NCBI GenBank assembly: GCA_036927565.1 | Contig: JAYESD010000004.1 | Span: 87,114,942-87,178,941 of the forward strand | From: Tuctoria greenei | Lineage: Eukaryota > Streptophyta > Magnoliopsida > Poales > Poaceae | DNA: 64,000 bases | Reading direction: 5' to 3' | In this document: piece after piece, positions 55,278 to 64,000 of the stretch | Numbering within the stretch: the stretch's first letter is position 1 | How the letters are laid out: every line of letters starts with the position of its first letter | Made by a program: the position numbers and the translations under genes | The notes under the pieces: model-generated | What the model was told of the DNA's origin: nothing | Seen by the model: the letters and a program-made list of their open reading frames with translations, nothing else | Database searches by the model: none

Positions 55278-57480
55278 CTTTTGATTAACCCCAGTATTGA
55301 GTCATCGACGTATTGTTCTTCTCTGTGGGTTACACGCTTGAGGAAGGAGAACATTTGGATGGTGGATTCAGGTTGCTTACGCCACATGACTGGTAACAAA
55401 GAATTGCCCCCCCCCCCTCTCTCTTTTGTGTCACGTGTAGAGAATGTTACTTTTGCCGATAATTATTCAACTCCCATGATTGCTAAGGGTTCGGTTACAG
55501 TAAATGATCACTACACTTTGAAGGATGTGGTACTTCTTACAAATTTGAAATACAACTTGCTTTCTGTTTCACAACTGCTAGATGAAAATCTTGAAATTAC
55601 TTTCACTAAAAATTGGTGCAAAGTTGTAAATTCAAATAGCGAGCTTATTTTTAACATGTCTTGGTTGGGAAGAGTTTTTAAAGCTTATTTTGATATGTCT
55701 TCATCTAAGCATAGGTGTCTAGTTGCTAATGATTCAAAGGACTTATATTTTTGGCATCGTAGACTTGGTCACGTAGGCTTTGATCATCTAACGCGTGTTA
55801 GTGCTCTTGATCGCATATTTGGGCTGCCTAAGCTTAAAGGGAACAAAGAAATTGTGTGCTCTTCTTGTAGACATGCTAAGATGGTTGCAGGTTCACATAC
55901 TCCTCTCACAATGATCATGACAACTGAATCGGGTCAACTTTTGCACCTTGACACCGTAGGACCTTCACGTGTTCAATCATTCGGAGGTAAATGGTATGTT
56001 CTTGTGATTGTTGATGATTATTCTAGATACTCTTGGGTTTACTTTATGACATTTAAGAATGAATCATTTAGTCACTTTAGTACTTTATTTCTTAGATTAT
56101 CAATTGATCACCCAAGATCTTAAAAGCAATTAGAAGTGATAACGAAACCGAATTTAAAAATCAATCTTTTGATCACTCTTGTGCTGAAAATGGAATAGAT
56201 CATCAATTTTCTTCACCATATGTACCTCAACAAAACGGTGCTGTAGAAAGAAAGAACAGAACCTTAGTTGAAATATCTAGGACTATGCTTGATGAGTATC
56301 AAACTCCTAGGAAATTTTGGGCTGATGCGATTGCAACCGCTTGTTATGTCTCAAATTGTGTTTTCTGGCACACTAAGCTAGGTAAAACACCATATGAGCT
56401 CCGATTTGGACATAGGCCTAGTGTTACAGACTTACAGGTCTTTGGATGCAAATTCTTTGTTAAGAAACATGGTAATATTGATAGATTTGAACTTAGATCC
56501 ATTGATGGCATGTTTCTTGGTTATCCATCTCATACTAGAGACTACCATGTGCTTTTACTTGACACTAACAAAATTGTGGAGAATTGTGAGGTGTCTTTTG
56601 ATGAATCTAGCCTAGGTACTAGCTCAAACATTGCAGGTCTAGATCCATATCATCAGGGGAGGGTATTTTCGAAGAAGAATAAGAAGAGTCGGTGATATTG
56701 CGTGATAGTTCTGAAGCTGACACATGTCCAGCTCCGAACTTTGAACAAGCTCCGACTACCATCTCCGCTGGTCCTGATCGTCCACAAGCCACAAGCTCAT
56801 CAATCTGCGATGAACCTGATGAAGTAGAAGCTTGTGAGTCATCTGTTCCCCTATGAATTTACAAGAATCATCCCCCGCAACAGATAATTGGAAGCTTGCA
56901 TGAACGAGTGACAAGATCCAGGTTTTCCGACTCCAATTCTCATGCTCATTCTTCTTTTGTTGCTTCTTTTGAACACAAAGATATATCACACACACTCACT
57001 AATGAATCTTGGATTATTACCATGCAAGAAGAGTTAGAAAATTTTGAAAGAAATATTGTTTGGAAACTTGTACCTCCACCTCAAGATCACACTATTGGAA
57101 CTAAATGGGTGTTTAAAAATAAACAAAGTGAGGATGGTGTTGTGATTAGGAATAAGGCTAGATTGTTTGCTCAAGGTTTCACACAAATTGAAGGTCTAGA
57201 TTTTGATGAAACTTTAGCTCCTGTTGCTAGATTAGAAGCCATAAGAATTTTGTTAGCTTTTGCTGAATCTAAAGGTTTCAAGTTATATCAAATGGATGTA
57301 AAACGTGCTTTTATTAATGGCTATATGGATGAGGAGGTTTATGTTAAGCAACCACCTGGTTTTGAAAATCCAAAATTTTCTAATCATGTTTACAAACTGT
57401 TCAAAGCCTTGTACGGTCTCAAACAAGCCCCTAGAGCAAGGTATGATTGGTTAAAAAACATTCTTACTTGAAAAGGGGTT
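55278..57480 (+). pseudogene. S3 protease, integrase and RT N-terminal half, broken
   Basis: Protease IWMVDSGCLRHMTGNK followed by a run of about 10 C residues at 55407-55418 that S1 lacks. Integrase HHCC (FWHRRLGHVGFDHLTRV), core LLHLDTVGPSRVQSFGGKWY, VIVDDYSRYSWVYF, then a one-base deletion near 56119 and a changed SDNETE block (Gly to Glu after the Asp). QQNGAVERKNRTL follows. 56285-56695 covers the integrase C-terminus, with frame breaks near 56690 and 56855. RT starts at 56896 and runs to about 57471, where an extra A shifts the frame. Confidence 0.8.
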
Positions 57481-57484
57481 TACC

Positions 57485-57706
57485 ATGGGCAAAGTTGATA
57501 AATCTCTTTTTGTGCTTAATCATGGCAATGACTCATTATTTGTTCAAGTGTATGTGGATGATATTATCTTTGGTTGTGCTTCTCACGATCTTGTGTCCAA
57601 GTTTTCAGCTATGATGAGTTCAGAATTTGAGATGAGTATGATGGGTGAACTCACTTACTTTTTGGGGCTGCAAATCAAGCAAACCAAGGAAGGTACCTTT
57701 GTGCAC
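57485..57706 (+). pseudogene. S3 RT catalytic segment, truncated
   Basis: The frame holds VQVYVDDIIFGCASHDLVSK and LTYFLGLQIKQTKEGTFVH, then leaves homology with S1 at about 57706. RNase H is missing altogether. Confidence 0.8.
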
Positions 57707-57842
57707 AACCAGAAGCTTAGTATTGATAATCAGAAGGTCCGTTTAGCAAACTTCAGAAGCTTAGTATTGTACCAAATGTTCGGTTAGCAATCAGAAGCTT
57801 AAGGACATGGTTTTAGTCATACACAACTTCTTCCAAGTTCAT
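57707..57842. other. Filler DNA with inverted element fragment at S3 breakpoint
   Basis: 57788-57842 is, base for base, the reverse complement of S1 38724-38778 (55 bases), a part of the family's 3' non-coding region, here in the opposite orientation. The preceding 80 bases hold three CAGAAGCTTA units (near 57710, 57752, 57791) and two GTTAGCAA-like units. This is typical of templated filler at double-strand-break repair. Confidence 0.8.
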
Positions 57843-59253
57843 TTGACCTGCTTTGGCAAGATTTGGAGCTTGATCGCAGTTGTTCTGCTTTTACTTTGAA
57901 TTGATTTGAACTCGCTTTACATCTATGAAAAGTTTGCTTAGTATTCTTTTACTAAGTTTTTGGTGTGTTTTGGTGGTTATGGTTGATATAGTTTTGCTAT
58001 GGGTTGCAACATGCTTATGTGAGGTCCTCATGTAAGGTGTTGTGGTTTCGGAACTAACGGGAGTCAAGTCGAGGACTTGTGCTCGGAAGTATTGGTTGTT
58101 TATTAATGTGCATGTGTTGCTTGAGTTCAAGACATGCCTGGAGACAGGATCCTTTGAACTAGTCTTAGGGAGAAGATGAGGTACAACAACCATGTTCGGG
58201 AGGAATTGTGGTTGAGTTGATCGGGAGGTTGCGCAACATGTTTGAATCAAGAACAATGCATATGAAGGTATCATGGACATCGTTGGAAGATGTTTGCACA
58301 TGTGCAAGGAGTGTATGGACGTGGCTACATGGTTCTGAGGCGTGATGAAGAGATGTGGACGTAAAAAATTGGTTGGAAAGGTCCAACCGACTAGGTTATG
58401 GACTCAGGCTGCGGCTGAGTCGTGTTTGACTCAAATATGGAAAGTTTTGAGTTGGTTATGATAGGATTTCGTGTGGGTCATGAATTTGAGTTGTTTTCGG
58501 AATATGGGATACATTCCTAAGGTGTTTGGAAGTCTTAAGATTGCTTCTATCTGCGTATAGAAGAGTCTTTAGTAGTTATGGAAAATTTTGATTCTTGAAT
58601 TGAGTAGGATTAGATTCCTAGTTAGGTTTGGTTTGGCCTAAGGGCTGGCTATATAAGAAAGGGAGGCCAGAGCTCGCGGTAGACAATTTTGGAGCTGTTC
58701 CTCTTGTGGTTTGATCAATAAAATTCGTATTTTGAAGGAACTTTTGTGTCTTGTTCGTCTGACTTGTTTCAGACAAGTTTTTCTCGTCAAGTTTCTGCAC
58801 AACACTACCTCGCTTCGGTGATTTTATCATAACTTGAGTTTTAAAGATCCGATTGAAGTGTTTATTTTTGGGTTGTCTTCACAACATGATTTTATATTCT
58901 CTGTGAAAATTTCATGATCATTGGATTTGTAGTTTCTGATCTACACGAGTTTCTTTGCAAAGTTCGAGAACTGTTTTTCTCGGGTAGGACAGATTGACCT
59001 TCGTTCGATCTTTCGATCGTAACTTGAGTTTCCCTCGACAGATTTTTGCGATTCTTGTTGTGACTACTTCGTGACTTGATTCTCTACAATCTATACTAGT
59101 TTTGTCACATTTGAACACGTTTAGATTAGTGCCACACACGGTTTCTTTAACAGATCAGTTTTATACCGAGGGGTGTTTTGTTGCTTCTGCTGAAAAGTTT
59201 TAATCTCCCATTCACCCCCTCTGGTAGCTTTACACGTGCTCTTTGATCCTAAA
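57843..59253 (+). repeat. S3 3' LTR, 5'-truncated
   Basis: LTR text resumes at about 57850 (TTTGGCAAGATTTGGAGCTTG, matching 51515 onward of the 5' LTR) and continues to GATCCTAAA. TATATAAG at 58650-58657. Confidence 0.85.
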
Positions 59254-59258
59254 AATTT

Positions 59259-59332
59259 AATAGAATTACTTATTTTCAGACGATTGAAAGTAATAGGGAT
59301 TTCAGGCGAATGTTAATACTGTTTTAGGATTC
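59259..59332. other. Target DNA right of S3
   Basis: AT-rich, no feature seen. With 50821-51330 it reconstitutes the pre-insertion site. Confidence 0.4.
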
Positions 59333-59692
59333 GTGCGAGTTAACCCTATCTCCTCCTCATACTCTCACGATGTTCTTCTTTCGGTCTTCACTCGTGCGGC
59401 AGCGGCAGTGCCTGCACTTCACTCGTGCGGTGGCGCCTACGCCTGTACCTCACGCGCACTGCGGCGGTGCCTCACGCGTGCGGCGGCGGCAGTGTCTAGC
59501 ACATCGGCGGTGGCATCTCGCACGGCAAGGGCAGCGCCTCGTGCGTCGGCAGCGTCCCCTCGAAGTACTGTGATGGCTCGCACGGAGCACAGTGCGGGCA
59601 GTGGCGGGAGGCTTGCTGGCGGTGCTGATAGAGGGAGGCGGCGAAGCACAGGCGTGCGGCCGCCGGTCTGCCAGAATCGAAGAAGAGATGAG
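59333..59692 (+). other. GC- and CpG-rich stretch ending in a possible splice donor
   Basis: Dense GCGGCGG/CGTGCGG text, the highest CpG density in the window outside T and 43301-43934. Open in more than one frame (plus-strand 59333-59719, Ala/Arg-rich; minus-strand 59649-59437), so codon content is not informative. AGAGATGAG is followed by GTAAGTTTTTTA at about 59692, a consensus donor. It could be a first exon or CpG island of a host gene, or a chance GC-rich repeat. No family recognised. Confidence 0.25.
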
Positions 59693-59699
59693 GTAAGTT

Positions 59700-60215
59700 T
59701 TTTAATTGTTATTCTTTAATTGTAGGGTTATGTTAATTGTAAAATAAGAAAATAAAAAATTTGTAATGGATTATCCTATAGAATTGAGGATTAATGATTA
59801 ATTACAAGATTAACAGTTAATGATAGTAATTAGTGGCTATTTACGTGGTGCCTGAACCAGTTTCAGGCACTTGATAAATAGACATACCCTTAATTTAAAT
59901 AGCTACCAATTAAGAAGACGTTCAAGAGATTGCCAATGATTCTTTTGACTTTTAATGGGCTGAAACACAGAAGAAAATGGTATCACTGACTATTCATAAC
60001 TGAACTTATATACGACATTTCATAACAATTACCATCATATTTCGAGCAAGCCAAGAAAAATCAGCATTCCGACCAAGTACCTCATACTTCAAACTCCAGC
60101 GGGAAGATCTGTTTTATCTTCAAGGACCTGTAGCCATGTTTGATCACTTAAATAGACATGTGTTTTGAAAATGAGGAAAGTTAAAACCGACAAATATAAG
60201 TTGTGTTAACGTAAT
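59700..60215. other. AT-rich intergenic stretch with nested hairpin
   Basis: No gene seen. Around 59825-59911 there are two inverted repeats: outer arms near 59828-59844 (ATTAGTGGCTATTTA) and 59890-59910 (rough complement), and an inner one, GTGCCTGAA near 59853 with TTCAGGCAC near 59867-59875. It may be a small non-autonomous transposon remnant. Confidence 0.4.
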
Positions 60216-60383
60216 GATAAGGAGAGACTGGAGAACTGGCCTTTTCCTAGATGGCTAGCACCTCCAGATGTGAGGGCTGCCCACTTAGATTTGATTCCTC
60301 CCAGACGCAGGTGTCTCACCTTCTTTCTTAATATTATCCGGCTGAGCTATTCCTTGTGTTCAAAAATAGATAAGGAAGGACTG
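60216..60383 (+). mobile_element. SINE-like insertion with 15-bp imperfect duplication
   Basis: GATAAGGAGAGACTG (60216-60230) and GATAAGGAAGGACTG (60369-60383) match at 13 of 15 bases and flank about 138 bases. Inside, GATTTGATTCC (60288-60298) matches 8 of 11 bases of the tRNA-type B box GGTTCGAATCC, with CpG decay, and GCTAGCACCTCC lies about 35 bases before it. The size and arrangement fit a grass tRNA-derived SINE. No clear A box was found. Confidence 0.4.
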
Positions 60384-60504
60384 CAACAATGGGATATAGC
60401 ATCACAAATTCACAAGAAATATGTAATTATAGTGTATGTTAATAGATGATTTTAATCATAGCAATGACTAGAATGCAATCTGAATTATAGTGCAATTAGA
60501 CATT

Positions 60505-60645
60505 TCCAATCATTGGATGTTCATCCTATGGTGGTTGCGTCTTTTTCACTTATTTTCCTCCACCTCCACCCGAGTCGAGCCGAGCAGGTGGAGGGAGTTA
60601 TGTGAAAAAGACACAACCACCATAAGATGGACCTCCAATAATTGG
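60505..60645. mobile_element. Foldback MITE-like element (~140 bp)
   Basis: Near-perfect inverted arms of about 55-60 bases: left 60505-60563 (CCAATCATTGG, CCTATGGTGGTTG, GTCTTTTTCAC) and right about 60588-60645 (GTGAAAAAGAC, CAACCACCATAAG, CCAATAATTGG), with a short CGAGTCGAGCC centre. No coding capacity. The target duplication is not clear, so the superfamily is unassigned. Confidence 0.7.
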
Positions 60646-60654
60646 GGATGACTC

Positions 60655-60985
60655 TTTTTTAGAAACACAATATATATATTAAGTAGAGGAAAATAAGAGT
60701 TACAATGTACAAGAGTTGTCACAAGATGTCACTAAAATTACAAACCGAGAGAGGGGTGAGGGAGGGAGAAGGTATGTTACGAGCCAAGGTGTGAGCTCCG
60801 TCTGCACACCAGAGCCGAGCTTGTTCTTTGATGTCCAGGACTAAACGATCAAGAGATTTCCCCTTTCCTTCAAAGATCCTTGCATTCCTTTCCTTCCAAA
60901 TGCACCAACAAACCAGAATCGCCAGGGATCGTAATGCTTTCTTCTTGTTTCTGTCCCCAGGCGATAGGTCCATATTGATGGTCCT
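60655..60985 (-). mobile_element. LINE 3' end, minus strand
   Basis: The minus-strand frame 60973-60719 reads RSLAILVCWCIWKERNARIF then EGKGKSLDRLVLDIKEQARL, the C-terminal tail of the plant LINE zinc/RT protein (compare CWKLWKEQNAWVF at 50450). It ends on its own strand with TTTCTAAAAAA at 60654-60664, the same tail shape as the first LINE. About 330 bases survive; 5' truncation as usual for LINEs. Confidence 0.65.
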
Positions 60986-61069
60986 TAAGTGCCATATTTA
61001 GACCGTCAATTCACCTCATAATGTGCACAAAAGAGAAACCCAACGTAGTGGTAGCAGTAAAAAATAACC

Positions 61070-61704
61070 AATTCCACAAGTGCTGGTGTTTATTTATATG
61101 CAGGTGAATTTATACCCAAAGCTACCAAGACATGCAGGGAGTAATCCATTAAATTGGATTTCGACGAATCAAGCGACGACATGTGGCACCACATGGATCC
61201 ACAAACAGAAGTATCCGAGGCCATCAACCATTGTATCACCCATATCAATGAATGGGACCCACCTGGCAGTGACTTGGAGAAAGCACACACCAAACAGTGC
61301 AGAGACCAGGTTGACCAAACCACATGTTCGGCCGACTTGTTCCTGGCGCCAAACTTGGTCAATCGACGCATGTCGACTCCTCCTAGCTTCCTTTTGGCGT
61401 GTATGACTAAATCATGCACATTTGGTGGCGGGAACCGACCCTCCTCCACCTATAAATAGAACCCCACACCTCACTACACACACACACCAAAAGTTGAGAA
61501 TAGAATACCACTCCTAAGGTTTAGAGTAGTCCTAGAGGCTGTCAAGTAGAAGGAGAGTGTGCTGAAGACTCTAGGAGAAGGAGCCTTTGGCTTGTTAAGT
61601 CGCTCTTCTATACTTGTATGTCTACAAAGGTTTGATTTAAAATCAAGTAAGCCTTTGTGAATTCATTTGAAGTTTGATTCCCAATTCAAGGTAGTTTGCA
61701 AAAG
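61070..61704 (+). repeat. Diverged LTR-like fragment with TATA box
   Basis: It shares an ordered series of phrases with the element E LTR (61807-62230): TGCAGG..TTTATAC, ACATGTGGCACCACATGGATC, GAAGTATC(C/T)GAGGCCATC, GGACCCACC, CGGCCGAC, GGCGCCAA- or GCGCCAAGC-like, and GGTGGCG(G/A)GAACCGACCC followed by TATAAATAG (61451-61458). Substitution and indel divergence is high. It is probably a piece of an older, related LTR into which E inserted nearby. Confidence 0.6.
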
Positions 61705-63226
61705 TGTTGACGGATGTTATATATCAATTTCACCCGTCAATATTACTGAATTATGTGAAGGAAATATCATTTCTTGCACACATCACCTTTATACTTAACA
61801 TTTTTCTACCTGTACTTGGAGAAATTGGTGCATGCAGGCATTTTATACAGAATTGAAGTGAAACAAGGGGATGGATCCTATAAAATACCATCCCAGCCAA
61901 TCAGGCATCAACACGTGGCACCACATGGATCAAATGGCCCACAAATAGAAGTATCTGAGGCCATCCAACGATGTACCACCCATATCATGGAATGGGACCC
62001 ACCCGTCAGTCACCTGGAGGAAGAACTAGCCATTTGGAGCCAGGACCAGGTCGATCGAACCAGCAGGTCGGCCGACCCCTTCCTAGCGCCAAGCATGGTC
62101 AAACAACACGTGTTGGCTCCTCCCGGCTTGAAGAAGTCAGTGGTGACTAATTCGCGCACTTTTGGTGGCGAGAACCGACCCTTCTCCAAGCTATAAATAG
62201 TACCCCTCACCCCTCACTTCAACACACACCACTTGAGCATCATTCTATTGGATACACTAGTTCTCTTAGTCCTTAGTGGAGTTAGGCTATAGCGAGGAGA
62301 GCCTCTAGTCCCATGTCCAAGTTGGGAAAGGTATGTCTCATGTATCTTTTCTTATATATGTGACTTTATGCATAATAAAGATATTATCTTAGTCTTCTTT
62401 TATTCATATACTTGGATGAAGCGTTTCTTGTTTGATTGTGGATTCCATGTATGTGGCAGGAGTAGTCTTTATGATTATGCCACATCACTCTTAATCTATC
62501 ATCATAAACACTACAAACTCCCGCTATAGTCTAACTAGTTATGATATCATCATGTTAATATGAATAACTCATGCTATGTCTCAACATTGGTTCAACGATA
62601 TTTAGGTTAGTCATTGCCTTAGGATGGCTTGTGCCATGGCTCCTAAGGTATTTACTTAATATGCTAGCATGGTGCTAAGGTAGTTAAGTAGCGTTGGATG
62701 TCTCATAGACCCACGGATGGAAGAGGTAGGCAGTAGGTGGTGATAGCCCTATCTATCCTTTGTAATCCTCCACGTTCTGCTATGCCACAGGCTCTAGGCG
62801 GGAGTTATCCTAGTATTGCTAGGGGTAAACCCATGCCTGATGTGTTGTACAACTTAGCATAAGTATTCACCATTTACATGCTCATTAGTATCTAACCTTG
62901 GCTATGTATATGTATATTAGAAGCATTGTAGGAGCAACTCCCCAACTCTTAGACTAACCTCCATTAGGACTCACCTAGCCATAGAATAGATTGCTTAGGT
63001 GTGTGTCATACTACCCATATTACCAACGTATCCCTATCTTGACAATTGATTAGTATCCCATAACTTGATCACAAGAGTAGTGTTTACATTACTCCATTGC
63101 ATTCCTTTGGGATAAATACGATACCATTGGGTATACTCTTGGGTGAAATGCTGCACGACAGTTTCCGTGTGCTTGCGGACCTCAAGTCTTCCTAGATATG
63201 ATCTGCGATGTTAGTAGCCGTCAACA
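61705..63226 (+). repeat. 5' LTR of element E (Ty3-type, 1,522 bp)
   Basis: It begins TGTTGACGG and ends CCGTCAACA, nine-base inverted termini. TATAAATA at 62192-62199. The 3' half (62300-63226) is ordinary non-coding LTR text. The primer-binding site follows directly. Confidence 0.75.
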
Positions 63227-64000
63227 AGCATTTATGGCACCGTTGCCGGGGAAGGAAGCTATCACTTGTGATTAAGCTATAGGTACTAATAATTATTAGA
63301 CAGGATTACCCTTGTTTGTTTTCTCCTTTTGTGGTGAAAATAGGATGGTGTTGGCTAACCCATTTTATGGGATGGCCAACGAGGACGCTTGTGCTCAACT
63401 GCAAGAGGATTGAAGGGCGTACCTTAACAAATGTCCGCTAGGCAACACCATTGACTTTCGCGGAAGAATTTTAGTTTTGAGTAGGAACCAAAGTAATCCA
63501 TCCCTAAGCTTGGGGAGGCTCCAAGAGTTCTTCTTAGTTTGCCTCCATCATGAGGTTGATAGTTGGCTCTTCATCCAACACTCATGTCATGGGTTGGCAC
63601 CACCAATCCATTTGTGCTGGAGCAGAAGGAGTCATATTCTCATTCATCATGGATGAGAATATGGTCTCAACTCAAGGGGTGGATTGAAGGATGCTCTAGT
63701 TCCCTTAGCTTGGCATGCACACCACTTAACAAGGTGGACATACTAGTTGTGGAACTACACCTCCCATTGAAGTATCATGATAGATCAAGTCAATGGAGAA
63801 GTGTTTGGATGATCCAAGCCATGGATATTCACATGTTTTGTGAAAATGAATGTCAATATAGGCCACTTGGGGAATCATTTACCTAAGACCCATGGGGATT
63901 CTTACTTCCAAACACAACTCCAATGGCTATCACCAACAAGGAGGTCAAGGGTGGAATCAAGATCACCCTTGCAATCAAGGATGCTATACGGATTTCAGGG
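63227..64000 (+). mobile_element. Element E leader and start of gag, cut by window edge
   Basis: After the primer site a leader runs to ATG 63345, which opens ANPFYGMANEDACAQLQED and stops at TGA 63411-63413. The phrase recalls the NPF.G..NEDP..HL segment at the start of Athila-type gag; this is a weak resemblance. Later frames (63563-63886) show no clear domain. Nothing further can be judged before the edge at 64000. Confidence 0.5.
63235..63252 (+). other. Primer-binding site of Asp-tRNA type (element E)
   Basis: TGGCACCGTTGCCGGGGA differs at one base from TGGCGCCGTTGCCGGGGA, the site of Athila-lineage and related plant Ty3 elements as I know it. Confidence 0.75.

Larger units (their letters stand above)
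51331..59253 (+). mobile_element. S3: second copy of the S1 copia family, rearranged 3' end
   Basis: Starts TGTGAGACCTATGTG and ends GATCCTAAA (CA changed to AA), with AATTT on both sides. The 5' LTR (51331-52914) is shorter than S1's because part of the TCCGG repeat field is missing. The internal region follows S1 closely to about 57706, then RNase H, the 3' non-coding region and about 190 bases of the 3' LTR are gone, replaced by 140 bases of filler. More stops and shifts than S1, so older or under longer decay. Confidence 0.85.

Noticed and set aside
59333..59719. 128-codon Ala/Arg-rich ORF as a host protein
   Set aside because: Open in several frames because of GC content; not called as a CDS, only the possible exon edge is noted.
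61080..62210. ORFs of 108, 119 and 140 codons on both strands in the LTR-like blocks
   Set aside because: They lie across TATA boxes and LTR sequence; the paired blocks differ by indels that are not multiples of three.
1..64000. CRISPR arrays, operons, ribosome binding sites, tRNA or rRNA genes
   Set aside because: Repeats here are LTR motifs, a 3'-region tandem repeat and transposon arms; no spacer-repeat pattern, no cloverleaf and no rRNA signature was seen. The content is eukaryotic.

Overview
This is a plant nuclear window, almost certainly from a grass (Oryza-like families, but the species cannot be fixed from sequence alone). Essentially every recognisable reading frame belongs to a transposable element and nearly all are broken by stops, frameshifts or deletions. 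I see no convincing host protein gene, tRNA, rRNA or CRISPR array. The biology is the insertion, nesting, recombination and decay of LTR retrotransposons.

Layout: 1-486 is the 3' part of a minus-strand Ty3-type polyprotein. 487-7080 is element A, a Tekay/Del-type chromovirus (tRNA-Met primer site, gag-PR-RT-RH-IN-chromodomain, long LTRs full of CGGACTAGTCCG palindromes). Its 3' LTR is cut at 7080. 7081-8374 and 22355-29446 are two halves of element T, a Tat-lineage Ty3 element whose pol reads on the minus strand, followed by a 3' region with a 70-bp tandem repeat and an ORF antisense to pol. Into that antisense ORF has inserted a three-LTR, two-internal-region array (8375-22349: LTR1-B-LTR2-C-LTR3) of the same chromovirus family, bounded by one 5-bp target duplication, GGGCC. 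29447-30760 is the integrase-chromodomain end of another chromovirus copy (D). Its LTR (30761-43300) is split by a complete Sirevirus-type Ty1/copia element S1 (31401-41240, target duplication AAGAT).

43301-43934 is GC-rich non-coding DNA. 43935-49895 is a 5'-truncated second copia element S2, with decayed RT/RH, a putative spliced leader, an envelope-position ORF and a truncated LTR. 49896-50820 is a LINE 3' end. 51331-59253 is a third copia element S3 (same family as S1, target duplication AATTT), whose RNase H, 3' non-coding region and LTR start have been replaced by filler DNA containing an inverted copy of element sequence. The rest is a GC-rich stretch with a possible splice donor, a SINE-like insertion, a foldback MITE, a minus-strand LINE 3' end, a diverged LTR fragment, and the 5' LTR, Asp-tRNA-type primer site and start of a further Ty3 element E (61705 to beyond the right edge).

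No element is plainly intact. S1 is closest (three in-frame stops, one frameshift, one gag deletion). The best leads are the GGGCC-bounded tandem LTR array with a mosaic middle LTR, the palindrome motif shared by unrelated Ty3 and Ty1 families, the higher-order 70-bp repeat in T, and the inverted filler in S3.
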